In this document: piece after piece, positions 1 through 7,684 of the stretch | Layout of the letters: each line of letters starts with the position of its first letter | How positions within the stretch are numbered: the first letter of the stretch is position 1 | From: Planctomycetaceae bacterium | Lineage (GTDB): Bacteria; Planctomycetota; Planctomycetia; Planctomycetales; Planctomycetaceae | Assembly (NCBI GenBank): GCA_016795145.1 | Contig: JAEUII010000379.1 | Span: 1 to 33,441 of the forward strand | Length of the DNA stretch: 33,441 bases | Direction: 5' to 3' | Made by a program: the position numbers and the translations under genes | Notes under the pieces: generated by a model | The model's input: the letters and a program-made list of their open reading frames with translations, nothing else | What the model was told of the DNA's origin: nothing | The model's database searches: none

Positions 1-571
1 TTTCAAAATAGGTTTCCGTTTGTTGAGGCGACAGAGTCATCGACTGTTCATTGTTCGTGAAACCATCCTTCGAAACAGCATCCGGCGGAAGAGTTCGTGT
101 CAGGTCATCACTGATGGCCAGAAGATCCTGAAGTGTCTGTCGATACTGTCCGACGGTCAGTCGTCGAATCGATCCATTCCGAACCGGCAAAGCCTCGCGG
201 GCTTCCCTGAGAGTCGTGCTGATCCACGCAGCGACCGCCTGACGTTCGCCATCTGACGGTTGATCTTCATCCGCCGGAGGCATCTGCTTTGACTCAATCT
301 GATTTAGCACCTGCTCCAGCTGAAACAGCTGGCGGTCATTGGGCTGGGCCGTCAGGTTGTCGAATCGGATGCCGCCCTTCGCCGAATCCACGTTGTGGCA
401 CGACTGACAGTACTTCTGCAGAAACGGCGAAACCTCTGCGCCAAAACTGTCTGCCGTTCCCTGCGATGGTTGAGCACCAGTTTCCTGGGCCGTGCTGACG
501 GATGTCGTCAGCGAACCGATCAGCAACGCCGCGGCGGTGACCAGAAAGAGCATCGAGCGAACTGAAGGCAT
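1..571 (-). CDS. PSCyt1/DUF1587 planctomycete cytochrome-type protein, N-terminal part (runs off left edge)
   Basis: The reading frame opens at an ATG at 571 on the minus strand and stays open for about 190 codons to the window edge. It is preceded by GAGG about seven bases before the start. The first ~30 residues are a signal peptide (MPSVRSMLFLVTAAALL..., cleavage near STAQE). A single c-type heme site CQSCH follows, in the sequence context FLQKYCQSCHN, with the downstream QMPPADE signature of the planctomycete cytochrome domain (PSCyt1). After it comes the start of a DUF1587 domain (RRLTVGQYRQTLQDLL). Members of this family continue with DUF1595, DUF1592, DUF1588 and DUF1585; those would lie outside the window. 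The protein is expected to be exported and heme-bearing; its substrate is unknown. A complete paralogue is present at 26271-29723. Confidence 0.88.
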   Translation of the reverse strand, partial: MPSVRSMLFLVTAAALLIGSLTTSVSTAQETGAQPSQGTADSFGAEVSPFLQKYCQSCHNVDSAKGGIRFDNLTAQPNDRQLFQLEQVLNQIESKQMPPADEDQPSDGERQAVAAWISTTLREAREALPVRNGSIRRLTVGQYRQTLQDLLAISDDLTRTLPPDAVSKDGFTNNEQSMTLSPQQTETYFE

Positions 572-1180
572 GCCGTAACCTCACGGTCGGTGGCTGGGGT
601 GACTGTTGAAGACAGAAGCAGGGTGATGAATCTGCACCTTGCTTCAAGTGCCATCGATGAGGAACAATCGAGCCTGCTCAATTGCCTGTCAGAGTCCTCG
701 ACGTCGAAGGCGGTTGGTAGTCGAAAGCGTAGCAGTCAGTGCGCGCCGGGGAAACTCAACGCGATGCGGGAGCCATAGTCGCGGTTCGCTCCGCCGAACC
801 TGGCGCTCTTCTGTCGCGTGGCAAAGCCAAAATCGCAAACGGCTGAGGACAGCCGTTCCACACTGGGTAGCACGTACGCAGTGCGTGTGCCGCAGGCGCC
901 GGAAGCCATAGTCGCGGTTCGCTCCGCCGAACCAGGCGCCCGTCTAGCGCGTGGCAAAGCCAAAATCACAAACGGCTGAGGACAGCCGTTCTACACTGGG
1001 TAGCACGTACGCAGTGCGTGTGCCGCAGGCGCCGGAAGCCGATGCCAAGATGTGAGATTGCCGAGATCAGGTGCATTGAAACCACCTCGCATTCCCTTCA
1101 GCTTCCGGCCGCTGCGCGACACAGGCTTTGCCTGTGCTACCCGGCAAAACCAAAATCGCAAACGGCTGAGGACAGCCGTT
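572..1180. other. Gene-free repeat region between a cytochrome gene and mtnA
   Basis: No credible coding region is seen in these 609 bases; open frames on both strands are made of repeat sequence and show no protein-like composition. It holds two tandem 133-base units (772-1037), an isolated hairpin CACAGGC-TTT-GCCTGTG (1120-1136) followed by CTAC, and a third copy of the hairpin core found in the units (1144-1186). The first 200 bases (572-771) contain the upstream region of the leftward cytochrome gene and nothing else that I can identify. Confidence 0.7.
772..1037. repeat. Two tandem 133-bp repeat units
   Basis: Units at 772-904 and 905-1037 are the same length and nearly identical, differing at a few positions (for example a T/A after CCGAACC and a TTCC/TTCT change). 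Each unit carries two palindromes. The first is GGTTCG-CTCCGC-CGAACC, shared with the 2250-2530 region. The second is AACGGCTG-AGGA-CAGCCGTT (838-857 and 971-990), which is followed by C(T/C)ACAC and belongs to the dispersed hairpin family seen elsewhere in the window. No coding function is apparent. Confidence 0.85.
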
Positions 1181-1186
1181 CTACAC
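1144..1186. repeat. Hairpin-CTACAC repeat overlapping the mtnA stop codon
   Basis: This is a third copy of the core of the 133-bp units: an A-rich lead (CCAAAATCGCAAA), the palindrome AACGGCTG-AGGA-CAGCCGTT at 1161-1180, then CTACAC. On the minus strand the conserved GTGTAG includes the TAG stop codon of mtnA (1183-1181), so the repeat abuts and partly overlaps the 3' end of the gene. The hairpin could act in transcript end stability, but it has no T-tract. Confidence 0.75.
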
Positions 1187-2239
1187 GAAATGCTTCGCCA
1201 CGGATTCTTTGGTCGGATTCCTCACAACACCCTTCTCGGTAATCAGCGCATCGATCAGCGACGCGGGAGTCACATCGAATGCGGGGTTGTACACGGAGAC
1301 ACCGCGAGGCACCGTGCGTTTTCCAAAGGACTCAGCGATCTCTTCGTCTTTGCGCTGTTCGATCGGGATTCCCGAGCCATCAGCCAGAGACAGATCGAAG
1401 GTACTGGAAGGAGCGGCGACGTAAAATGGGACACCGTGATATTTCGCCAACACTGCGACTCCGTAAGTACCAATCTTGTTGGCGGCATCTCCGTTGGCTG
1501 CGATTCGATCGGCGCCAGTGACCACGCAGTGAACCCGTCCCTCTTTCATCACCTGTGCGGCCATATTATCGCAAATCACCGTTACAGGAATCTGACGCTT
1601 CATCAATTCCCAGGCGGTCAATCGTGCTCCCTGAAGCAACGGTCTCGTTTCATCAGCGAAGACGTGGATCTTTTTGCCTGCTCTAACGGCCGCGAAAATC
1701 ACTGACAATGCCGTACCGTCTCCGGCCGTTGCCAGCCCGCCGGCGTTACAGTGAGTCAGCACGGACATGCCATCCTCAAGAAGCAGACTACCGTGGTGAC
1801 CGATTGCAAGACACATGGCCTTATCTTCGTCATCAATGGCTTTCGCTTCGACAAGCAGACGATCATGCAGCTCCGCGGAAGTTAACGAAGACGGCTGACG
1901 ATCAGCGAAGCCCGTCATACGATCCAGAGCCCAGAACAGGTTGACGGCTGTCGGTCGACTGCTCGCAAGATACTCGGCAACGCTGCGTAGCTTCTGGCGG
2001 AACAGATCCGGTGGGGACGAGCGCAACGCCTGAGTCCCCGTCAGGACACCATACGCCGCAGCAACGCCAATCGCCGGTGCGCCACGAACTCGCAGTGAGC
2101 GAATCGCCTCGAAGACGATCTCGGCAGTCGTGCAGCAGAGCTCTTCGTAGGCCTCCGGCAGCTTCGTCTGGTCAATCAACCAGAGAGCTCCCGTCGCCGC
2201 ATCGCCTCGCCATTGAAGAGTGAAATAAGGGACTGTCAT
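1181..2239 (-). CDS. mtnA: S-methyl-5-thioribose-1-phosphate isomerase (MtnA)
   Basis: The 352-residue cytoplasmic enzyme converts 5-methylthioribose-1-phosphate to 5-methylthioribulose-1-phosphate in the methionine salvage pathway. Family signatures are intact: RGAPAIG at about 52-58, the catalytic cysteine in LTHCNAG (Cys164), DETRP near 196-200, and the catalytic aspartate in TGADRIAANGD (Asp244), followed by NKIGTYG. Length is usual for the family. The start is ATG at 2239 with AGGA about eight bases upstream. metH lies 289 bases upstream on the same strand, so two methionine-metabolism genes are neighbours, although a repeat block separates them and no other salvage genes are in view. 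The TAG stop codon lies within a dispersed hairpin repeat, so the last residues (KHFV) sit directly next to repeat DNA. Confidence 0.96.
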   Translation of the reverse strand: MTVPYFTLQWRGDAATGALWLIDQTKLPEAYEELCCTTAEIVFEAIRSLRVRGAPAIGVAAAYGVLTGTQALRSSPPDLFRQKLRSVAEYLASSRPTAVNLFWALDRMTGFADRQPSSLTSAELHDRLLVEAKAIDDEDKAMCLAIGHHGSLLLEDGMSVLTHCNAGGLATAGDGTALSVIFAAVRAGKKIHVFADETRPLLQGARLTAWELMKRQIPVTVICDNMAAQVMKEGRVHCVVTGADRIAANGDAANKIGTYGVAVLAKYHGVPFYVAAPSSTFDLSLADGSGIPIEQRKDEEIAESFGKRTVPRGVSVYNPAFDVTPASLIDALITEKGVVRNPTKESVAKHFV

Positions 2240-2249
2240 GGAGGTGTCC

Positions 2250-2530
2250 TATCGTCGCGGTTCGCTCCGCCGAACCAGGCGTTCGTCTTGATAACTCAAT
2301 AACCTGTGCAGTACCCATAACAATGAAGTGCCCGGATGGACGATGCTCCGTTTGCAAGAACGGTCCGGTGTGCTGGCGTTCTGTTCGCGGAGCGAACAAC
2401 GACTTTGTCGCGGGTCGCTCCGCGAACCAGGCGTTATGTCTCCCGCAAGATTCTGGAACCGACAATCGATCGATCTCAAGCTCAGCATATCGGCTACGTT
2501 CTGTTCGGCGGAGCGAACAACGACTTTGTC
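2250..2530. repeat. Cluster of GGTTCG...CGAACC palindromic repeats between mtnA and metH
   Basis: At least four related palindromes lie here. One at about 2253-2283 reads GTCGCGGTTCGCTCCGCCG followed by AACCAGGCG and is the same as the element in the 133-bp units. A pair occurs at 2377-2410 and 2408-2434. Another copy at 2498-2530 (GTTCG-GCGGAG-CGAAC followed by AACGACTTTGTC) has the opposite orientation and ends exactly at the metH stop codon. The stretch between the two genes has no credible ORF. Confidence 0.75.
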
Positions 2531-5500
2531 AGGGCGTGTATCCGAGATTCGGGGCCAGCCAGCGTTCCATTTCCTTCACGGACTTCTTCATGCGGGCGGC
2601 GTAGTTTTCGACCTGGTCCTTTGTGATGCGATCGACGGCGAAGTACTTCGAGCCGGGGATCAGACGATCGGGAAGACTGAAGTACATGCCGCTCACGGAT
2701 GCCGCCGGCCACATGGCGAAGCTGCTGGTCAGTGTCATGCCGGTGTTTTTCTCCGCGTCCAGCAACGTCCAAAGCGGTCCCTTCGGAAGGTGATCCGGAC
2801 ATGATGGATAGCCAAACGCCGGTCGGAGCCCGTCATACGCCTCATCGATCAGCTGCTCGTTCGTCAGAGTCTCGTGCTGACCATAGCCCCATTCTTTGCG
2901 AACTCGTGCATGCAGGTATTCGGCAAACGCTTCGGCAAAGCGATCAGCCAGAGCCTTGATCATGATGGAGCGATAATCATCGCCGCTCGCTTCAATCGCC
3001 TTCGCCAGCTCATCACAACCATGCCCCGCCGTGACCGCAAACGCCCCAACGTAATCCTGATGCGCGGCTTTCCGCTGTCCGCTGTCCGCTTTGTCCCCCG
3101 TCGTCACTGGTGCAACATAGTCGGCAAGCGATCGAAACGACCTCTGACCAACGCGTTCCCATTGCTGCCGAAGCATTGGGAATCGCATCAGTTCTTTTGT
3201 GCGACTTTCGTCGGTCCACAAGATGATGTCATCTCCATCTGAGTTTGCCGGCCAGAAGCCGTAAACGCCCCGAGCCTTGATGTTCTTATCTTTCAACAGC
3301 AGCGTCAGTTCCTTCTGGGCATCATCGAACAGCTTGCGAGCTTCTTCACCCACGACAGCATCGTTCAGGATCTTTGGATACTTACCGATCAGCTGCCACG
3401 AACTGAAGAACGGTGACCAGTCGATGAACGGAACCAGTTCCCCCAGCGGCAGATCTTCGATCACTCGAGTTCCCAGGAACGAAGGCTTCGGTGGCGTATA
3501 ACTTGACCAGTCAACGGTCATTCTCTTCGCCAGTGCATCGGCATAGGGAACGAGAGCGACCTGCTGACGCTGATCGAAGGATGCTCGAGCCTTCTCCTGC
3601 GCGTCGAGGTTCTTGGTGACGAAATCCGCCTTCTGGCTGGCATCCAGAAGAGCTTCTACAACACCGACGGACAGCGAAGCATCGCCCACATGAACGACCG
3701 GCTGATCGTAGTTGGGTGCAATCTTCACCGCCGTATGCTTCGCGCTGGTGGTGGCGCCGCCGATGAGCAGGGGAACGGTATATCCCTGCTCCTTCATCGT
3801 TCTTGCGACAATGATCATTTCCTCGAGCGATGGCGTGATCAGGCCGCTGAGCCCGATGATGTCGGCGTTATGTTTCTTTGCTTCTTCAAGAATCGTTTCA
3901 CAGGGAACCATCACGCCAAGGTCAATGACCTTGAAGTTATTGCATCGCAGCACGACCGCAACGATGTTCTTTCCAATGTCATGAACGTCACCTTTCACGG
4001 TCGCGATCAGGAACGTACCACGATGGCTCTGCTCAGACTCGCCGCTGGTTGAAGCAGCTGCCGACGCAATGGCGATAGCTTCGTCGCGGGTGCCGGTGAA
4101 AAAGCCGTTTGCGGCCAGGCGAACAATCGATGGTGGAACCGTTGTCTCAACGGTTCTGGTCTCTGACTTCGCTGTCGAATCAGCGGCGGCAACGACTGAG
4201 GACAGTCGTTCTACACTGGCGTTGATTGCCTTTTCGGCCTCCATGAACGGTTCGAGCCACGCGACCGACTTCTTCATCACGCGAGCCGACTTCACGACCT
4301 GAGGAAGAAACATCTTTCCTGCGCCGAAGAGTTCACCGACGACGTTCATGCCGTCCATCAGCGGTCCCTGGATGATGTCCAGAGGTCGGCCGTACTTCTG
4401 TCGAGCTTCTTCCGTATCCTGATCGATGAAGTCCGTCACACCCTTGAGCAGTGCATGCTTCAGACGTTCTTCAACCGTCCCTTCTCGCCATTCATCCGCT
4501 TTTCGCTTTCCGCTCTCCGCTTTGCTCTTCACCTTCTCCGCGAAGTCAATCAATCGCTCAGTGGCGTCGGGGCGTCGATTCAGCAGCACGTCTTCAATGT
4601 AGACCAACAGTTCTTTGTCGATCTCTTCGTAAACCTCCAGCTGCTGAGGATTCACGATGCCCATGTCGAGCCCGGCCTGAATGGCGTGATACAGGAACGC
4701 TGCATTCATCGCCTCACGCACGACATCGTTGCCGCGGAAGGAGAATGAAACGTTGCTAACGCCGCCGGATGTCTTCGCTCCCGGGCATTCAACCTTGATG
4801 CGTCGAACCGCTTCGATGAATTCGACAGCATAGTTGGCATGTTCTTCCATGCCCGTTCCGACCGTCAGAATGTTCGCGTCGAAGATGATGTCTGTTGGTG
4901 GGAAGCCAACCTTTTCTGTCAGCAGCTTGTAAGCTCGCTTGCAGATACGAACCTTCTCTTCACACGTTGTCGCCTGCCCGGTCTCGTCGAATGCCATCAC
5001 GATCGCTGATGCACCATAATGACGAATGAGCGTGGCCTGATGCAGGAATTTCTCTTCACCTTCCTTCAGGCTGATACTGTTAACGATGCTCTTTCCGTGG
5101 CAACACTTCAGTCCGGCCTCGATCACATTCCAGTCCGAGCTGTCGATCATGATTGGAACACGAATGTTCTCATCGTGCAGCAGCCACAGGAATTTCTCCA
5201 TGCAGCGAGGACCATCCAGAAGTCCTTCGTCCATATTGACGTCGATCACCTGAGCACCGCCTTCGACCTGATCGCGAGCGATACTAATGGCTTCGTCGTA
5301 CTTTTCTTCGCGGATCAGTCGAGCGAACTTGCGAGAACCGGTGACGTTGGTGCGTTCGCCGACGTTGAGGAAATTTGATTCAGGACGCAGGGCGACATAA
5401 TCAAAGCCGGAGTACGTTGACCATCCGTTGCCCTGAGGAATCTTGCGAGGTGGTACGTTGGCCACGGCTTCTGCGACCGCGCGGATGTAGTCGGGGCGAG

Positions 5501-6428
5501 TACCGCAGCAACCTCCAACAACATTCAACAGGCCTGCCTTCGCGCAGGAATGCAGGATGTCCGCAAAGTCCTTTGGCCCGCAGTCGAACCCGCCCATCCC
5601 GTCTGGCATCCCGGCATTCGGATAGCAGCTGACATAGGTCCGACACATGTTCGACAGTGTCTCAAGGTAAGGCCGAATCTGCTTCGGTCCGAGTGCGCAG
5701 TTGAATCCGATACTGAGCGCCGGGAAGTGTTCCACTGCTGTGTAGAACGCTTCCACTGTCTGTCCCAGCAGAGTGACACCGCCGGCGAAGACCGTGCCGG
5801 AGATCATGACCGGGATCTCGCGCTTCTTTTCTTCAAACACTTTCCAGATCGCAAACAGACACGCCTTCATATTGAGCGTGTCAAAGCTGGTCTCAGGAAG
5901 CAGCAGGTCGCAGCCACCGTCCATCAGACCCCGAATCTGTTCGGCGTAGGATTCGACCATTTGGTCAAATTGGAACGGTCGAGTTCCCGGACGATCCGCA
6001 TTCATCGACAGCTGGACCTTGGTTGGTCCAATGCTGCCAGCCACGTAACGCGGCTTCCTGGGATCGCGAGCTGTGGCTTTGTCGGCAGCCGACCGTGCCA
6101 GCTCTGAACCGACCTTGTTGATCTCATAGGTCAGGTCTGAAAGATGAAACTCCTCCAGGGAAACGATGTTCGCGTTGAAGGTGTCTGTTTCAATAATGTC
6201 GGCACCGGCATCCAGATACTGTTCATGGATGCCATAGATCAGATCCGGCTGAGTCAGCACCAGAAGGTCAGTCGCGTTTCGCAGGTCGACCAAATGATCC
6301 TTGAATCGCTTGCCCCGGTAGCCTTCTTCCGTCGGATTGTTGGACATGATCAGCGCACCCATCGAGCCATCGATGATCAGGATGCGTTCTTCGAGCAGGT
6401 TACGGATATCAGGGCGAGAAATGGTCAT
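2529..6428 (-). CDS. metH: Cobalamin-dependent methionine synthase (MetH), with repeat-derived linker insertions
   Basis: This 1299-residue cytoplasmic enzyme transfers a methyl group from 5-methyltetrahydrofolate to homocysteine via cobalamin. All four modules are present. The homocysteine-binding barrel (about 5-325) has its zinc cysteines in GFNCALG (Cys244) and GGCCG (Cys307, Cys308). The pterin-binding domain (about 350-620) has [11 protein letters not shown]. The cobalamin cap and domain (about 655-940) has the lower-ligand histidine in [13 protein letters not shown] (His816). The AdoMet activation domain (about 970-1299) contains GYGQHETL and RPAFGYP. The linker between cap and cobalamin domain (about 733-803) is some 60 residues longer than usual and is partly encoded by two hairpin repeats. 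Shorter low-complexity insertions occur near 637-648 and 1110-1124. The frame is intact, so the enzyme is likely functional. No cobalamin or SAM riboswitch is recognisable in the 129 bases upstream. Confidence 0.97.
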   Translation of the reverse strand: MTISRPDIRNLLEERILIIDGSMGALIMSNNPTEEGYRGKRFKDHLVDLRNATDLLVLTQPDLIYGIHEQYLDAGADIIETDTFNANIVSLEEFHLSDLTYEINKVGSELARSAADKATARDPRKPRYVAGSIGPTKVQLSMNADRPGTRPFQFDQMVESYAEQIRGLMDGGCDLLLPETSFDTLNMKACLFAIWKVFEEKKREIPVMISGTVFAGGVTLLGQTVEAFYTAVEHFPALSIGFNCALGPKQIRPYLETLSNMCRTYVSCYPNAGMPDGMGGFDCGPKDFADILHSCAKAGLLNVVGGCCGTRPDYIRAVAEAVANVPPRKIPQGNGWSTYSGFDYVALRPESNFLNVGERTNVTGSRKFARLIREEKYDEAISIARDQVEGGAQVIDVNMDEGLLDGPRCMEKFLWLLHDENIRVPIMIDSSDWNVIEAGLKCCHGKSIVNSISLKEGEEKFLHQATLIRHYGASAIVMAFDETGQATTCEEKVRICKRAYKLLTEKVGFPPTDIIFDANILTVGTGMEEHANYAVEFIEAVRRIKVECPGAKTSGGVSNVSFSFRGNDVVREAMNAAFLYHAIQAGLDMGIVNPQQLEVYEEIDKELLVYIEDVLLNRRPDATERLIDFAEKVKSKAESGKRKADEWREGTVEERLKHALLKGVTDFIDQDTEEARQKYGRPLDIIQGPLMDGMNVVGELFGAGKMFLPQVVKSARVMKKSVAWLEPFMEAEKAINASVERLSSVVAAADSTAKSETRTVETTVPPSIVRLAANGFFTGTRDEAIAIASAAASTSGESEQSHRGTFLIATVKGDVHDIGKNIVAVVLRCNNFKVIDLGVMVPCETILEEAKKHNADIIGLSGLITPSLEEMIIVARTMKEQGYTVPLLIGGATTSAKHTAVKIAPNYDQPVVHVGDASLSVGVVEALLDASQKADFVTKNLDAQEKARASFDQRQQVALVPYADALAKRMTVDWSSYTPPKPSFLGTRVIEDLPLGELVPFIDWSPFFSSWQLIGKYPKILNDAVVGEEARKLFDDAQKELTLLLKDKNIKARGVYGFWPANSDGDDIILWTDESRTKELMRFPMLRQQWERVGQRSFRSLADYVAPVTTGDKADSGQRKAAHQDYVGAFAVTAGHGCDELAKAIEASGDDYRSIMIKALADRFAEAFAEYLHARVRKEWGYGQHETLTNEQLIDEAYDGLRPAFGYPSCPDHLPKGPLWTLLDAEKNTGMTLTSSFAMWPAASVSGMYFSLPDRLIPGSKYFAVDRITKDQVENYAARMKKSVKEMERWLAPNLGYTP
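3067..3092. repeat. metH: Short GCGGACA/GCGGAAA repeat inside metH (activation domain)
   Basis: On the coding strand this stretch is a run of near-identical seven-base units (GCGGACA, GCGGACA, GCGGAAA). It encodes [11 protein letters not shown] (about residues 1112-1122) at a point where MetH proteins normally run straight from VAP to DY(I/V)GAFAVTAG. It is therefore an extra loop. A similar run occurs at 4496-4523. Confidence 0.6.
4137..4219. repeat. metH: Pair of hairpin repeats in frame within the metH linker
   Basis: Two palindromes lie 35 bases apart: AACCGTTG-TCT-CAACGGTT (4137-4155) and AACGACTG-AGGA-CAGTCGTT (4191-4210), the second followed by CTACACTGG exactly like the intergenic copies. 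Compared with the copies near mtnA, the second has a compensatory G-C to A-T change in the stem. They encode parts of the linker ([10 protein letters not shown] and RTVETTV) without breaking the frame. Confidence 0.75.
4496..4523. repeat. metH: Short GCGGAAA/GCGGAGA repeat inside metH (before cap domain)
   Basis: The coding strand reads as units AAGCGGAGA, GCGGAAA and GCGAAAA followed by GCGG. It encodes the SGKRKAD part of the linker between the pterin and cap domains, near residues 637-645. The same unit type occurs at 3067-3092 in the same gene. In many MetH proteins this linker is naturally lysine-rich, so a repeat origin here is less certain. Confidence 0.45.
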
Positions 6429-6557
6429 CGGTCCACAGTCAGGCAGATGTCATCAAAAAAAGCCAGGCAACTTCAAATTCCGGGCTCTTACGGTATTTTC
6501 GAGGCGGCATTCTAAAAGCTGCTTCACCAGAGACAAAGTTGGATTGCCTCAGGCTCG

Positions 6558-6959
6558 TCAATTGCCGGTAATTTCTGTCTGCCTGTGAATCTTTGGAACG
6601 AGGCTGTCATTCAGGCGAATGTGCGACGGATAACCCTGGTGAGGCTGGCATAGCTCGAAAAAACACTGATCCATGTCATTCAGCAGGGCAGGAATATCAA
6701 TTCCGCCGATCACCGCCTGAAAGCCACTCAGATAGGCACAACACGACTGGTACATGCGACGTGCTCCGCCCAGATTCCCTTCTTCAAAATGGAAGAGGGC
6801 GACAGCTGCCTGGATCAGTCCCTGAAACATGGGCTTTTCGGGGCATGTGAGTTCGCTCCAGAAATCTTCCCACACATCATGGCAGGCAAAGAACTCACGC
6901 TCGTTGAACAGCCGAATGCCCTCGTCAATCCGAGGATCAGTGAAGTCACATTCGGCCAT
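6558..6959 (-). CDS. DUF309 domain-containing protein
   Basis: This small soluble protein (133 residues from ATG at 6959, or 141 from a TTG at 6983) matches the DUF309 pattern: a helical N-terminal NEREFFACHDVWEDFW motif, then a GLIQAAVALFHFEEGNLGGARRMY motif split by a helix turn. The family's biochemical role is not established. The ATG was preferred because it begins just before the conserved FTDPRIDEGIRLFNE start, while the TTG lies only four bases after the nadD stop; neither has a strong ribosome-binding site. The tight spacing to nadD suggests co-transcription with it. Nothing in the sequence ties it to NAD metabolism beyond that. Confidence 0.82.
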   Translation of the reverse strand: MAECDFTDPRIDEGIRLFNEREFFACHDVWEDFWSELTCPEKPMFQGLIQAAVALFHFEEGNLGGARRMYQSCCAYLSGFQAVIGGIDIPALLNDMDQCFFELCQPHQGYPSHIRLNDSLVPKIHRQTEITGN

Positions 6960-6986
6960 GGAAAGTTCTTCGCCCCGAAACAAAAA

Positions 6987-7592
6987 TCACTTGCGATCGT
7001 ACAATCGATGCTGACGAAGGAATGATTCGACTGATCGAGGCGTCTGGAAGCGAATGCTGCGGCCGGAACGTATCCGGTCCCTCAGTTCCGATGCAGAAAC
7101 ATCCGTCCCGGGAATACTGACACACTGGACTCGCGCGGCAATCGTGGGCGTCGTCCATGCAAGAATCTGATCGGCGGTCGGCTGAGGAATTCCGGGGCGG
7201 TTGCAGACAACAAGTGTCGCCAGCTTTGCGAGTTCTTCCGGTTCCTTCCAGGTCATCAGCTCCTTCAGAGAATCCGCACCCATCAAAAAGAACAGCTCGC
7301 TGTTCGAAGGGTCGCCGGCCAGTTCTCTCAGAGTCTCCACGGTGTACGACACACCCGTTCGTCGCAGTTCACGGCGATCCACCGAGAACTCCGAATACCC
7401 CGCGATGGCCAGCTGAATCATGTCCGCTCGCGCGTGCCCATCGGTCGGCTGACGATCTGTCTTGTGAGGCGAAATCCGAGCCGGGACAAACGTCACGTGG
7501 TCCAGCGACAACACCTCACGGCACGTTTCCGCAATCAGCAGATGGCCGTAGTGAATCGGATCAAACGTGCCTCCCAGGATTCCCAGTCTCAT
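6987..7592 (-). CDS. nadD: Nicotinate-nucleotide adenylyltransferase (NadD)
   Basis: The 201-residue cytoplasmic enzyme adenylates nicotinate mononucleotide to deamido-NAD in NAD biosynthesis. It opens directly with the nucleotidyltransferase signature GGTFDPIHYGH (7-17). It then has FVPARISPHK (substrate-binding region), a central FFLMGADSL motif with a following tryptophan (TWKEPEEL), and the C-terminal SASELRDRIRSGRS motif, a version of the ISSTxIR ATP site. Length and order are standard for NadD. It precedes the DUF309 gene by only a few bases and lies 92 bases after a large membrane protein gene on the same strand, with a hairpin repeat in that gap. Confidence 0.96.
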   Translation of the reverse strand: MRLGILGGTFDPIHYGHLLIAETCREVLSLDHVTFVPARISPHKTDRQPTDGHARADMIQLAIAGYSEFSVDRRELRRTGVSYTVETLRELAGDPSNSELFFLMGADSLKELMTWKEPEELAKLATLVVCNRPGIPQPTADQILAWTTPTIAARVQCVSIPGTDVSASELRDRIRSGRSIRFQTPRSVESFLRQHRLYDRK

Positions 7593-7631
7593 CTTGGACT
7601 TTTCAAATCAACGGTAACAACAAAACTTGTA

Positions 7632-7655
7632 GCGGAAGGGCGCAAGCCCTCCGGT
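7632..7655. repeat. Hairpin repeat GCGGAAGGGC-GCAA-GCCCTCCGG
   Basis: A compact palindrome with the GGGC/GCCC stem around a GCAA tetraloop lies between nadD and the upstream membrane protein gene. GNRA-type loops of this kind are stable. It may end or stabilise the upstream transcript. There is no T-tract on either side, so it is not a classical intrinsic terminator. It resembles other short intergenic hairpins in the window in size but not in sequence. Confidence 0.55.
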
Positions 7656-7684
7656 GACTTCACAAAACGAACAGGACAAGCCCA

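Noticed and set aside
2328..2804. Plus-strand ORFs overlapping the mtnA-metH gap and the metH 3' end
   Set aside because: They are antisense to metH and to repeat palindromes; the metH frame explains the sequence.
6429..6557. Cobalamin or SAM riboswitch upstream of metH
   Set aside because: The 129 bases are too short for a full B12 riboswitch, and I found no B12-box or SAM-I core motifs by eye.
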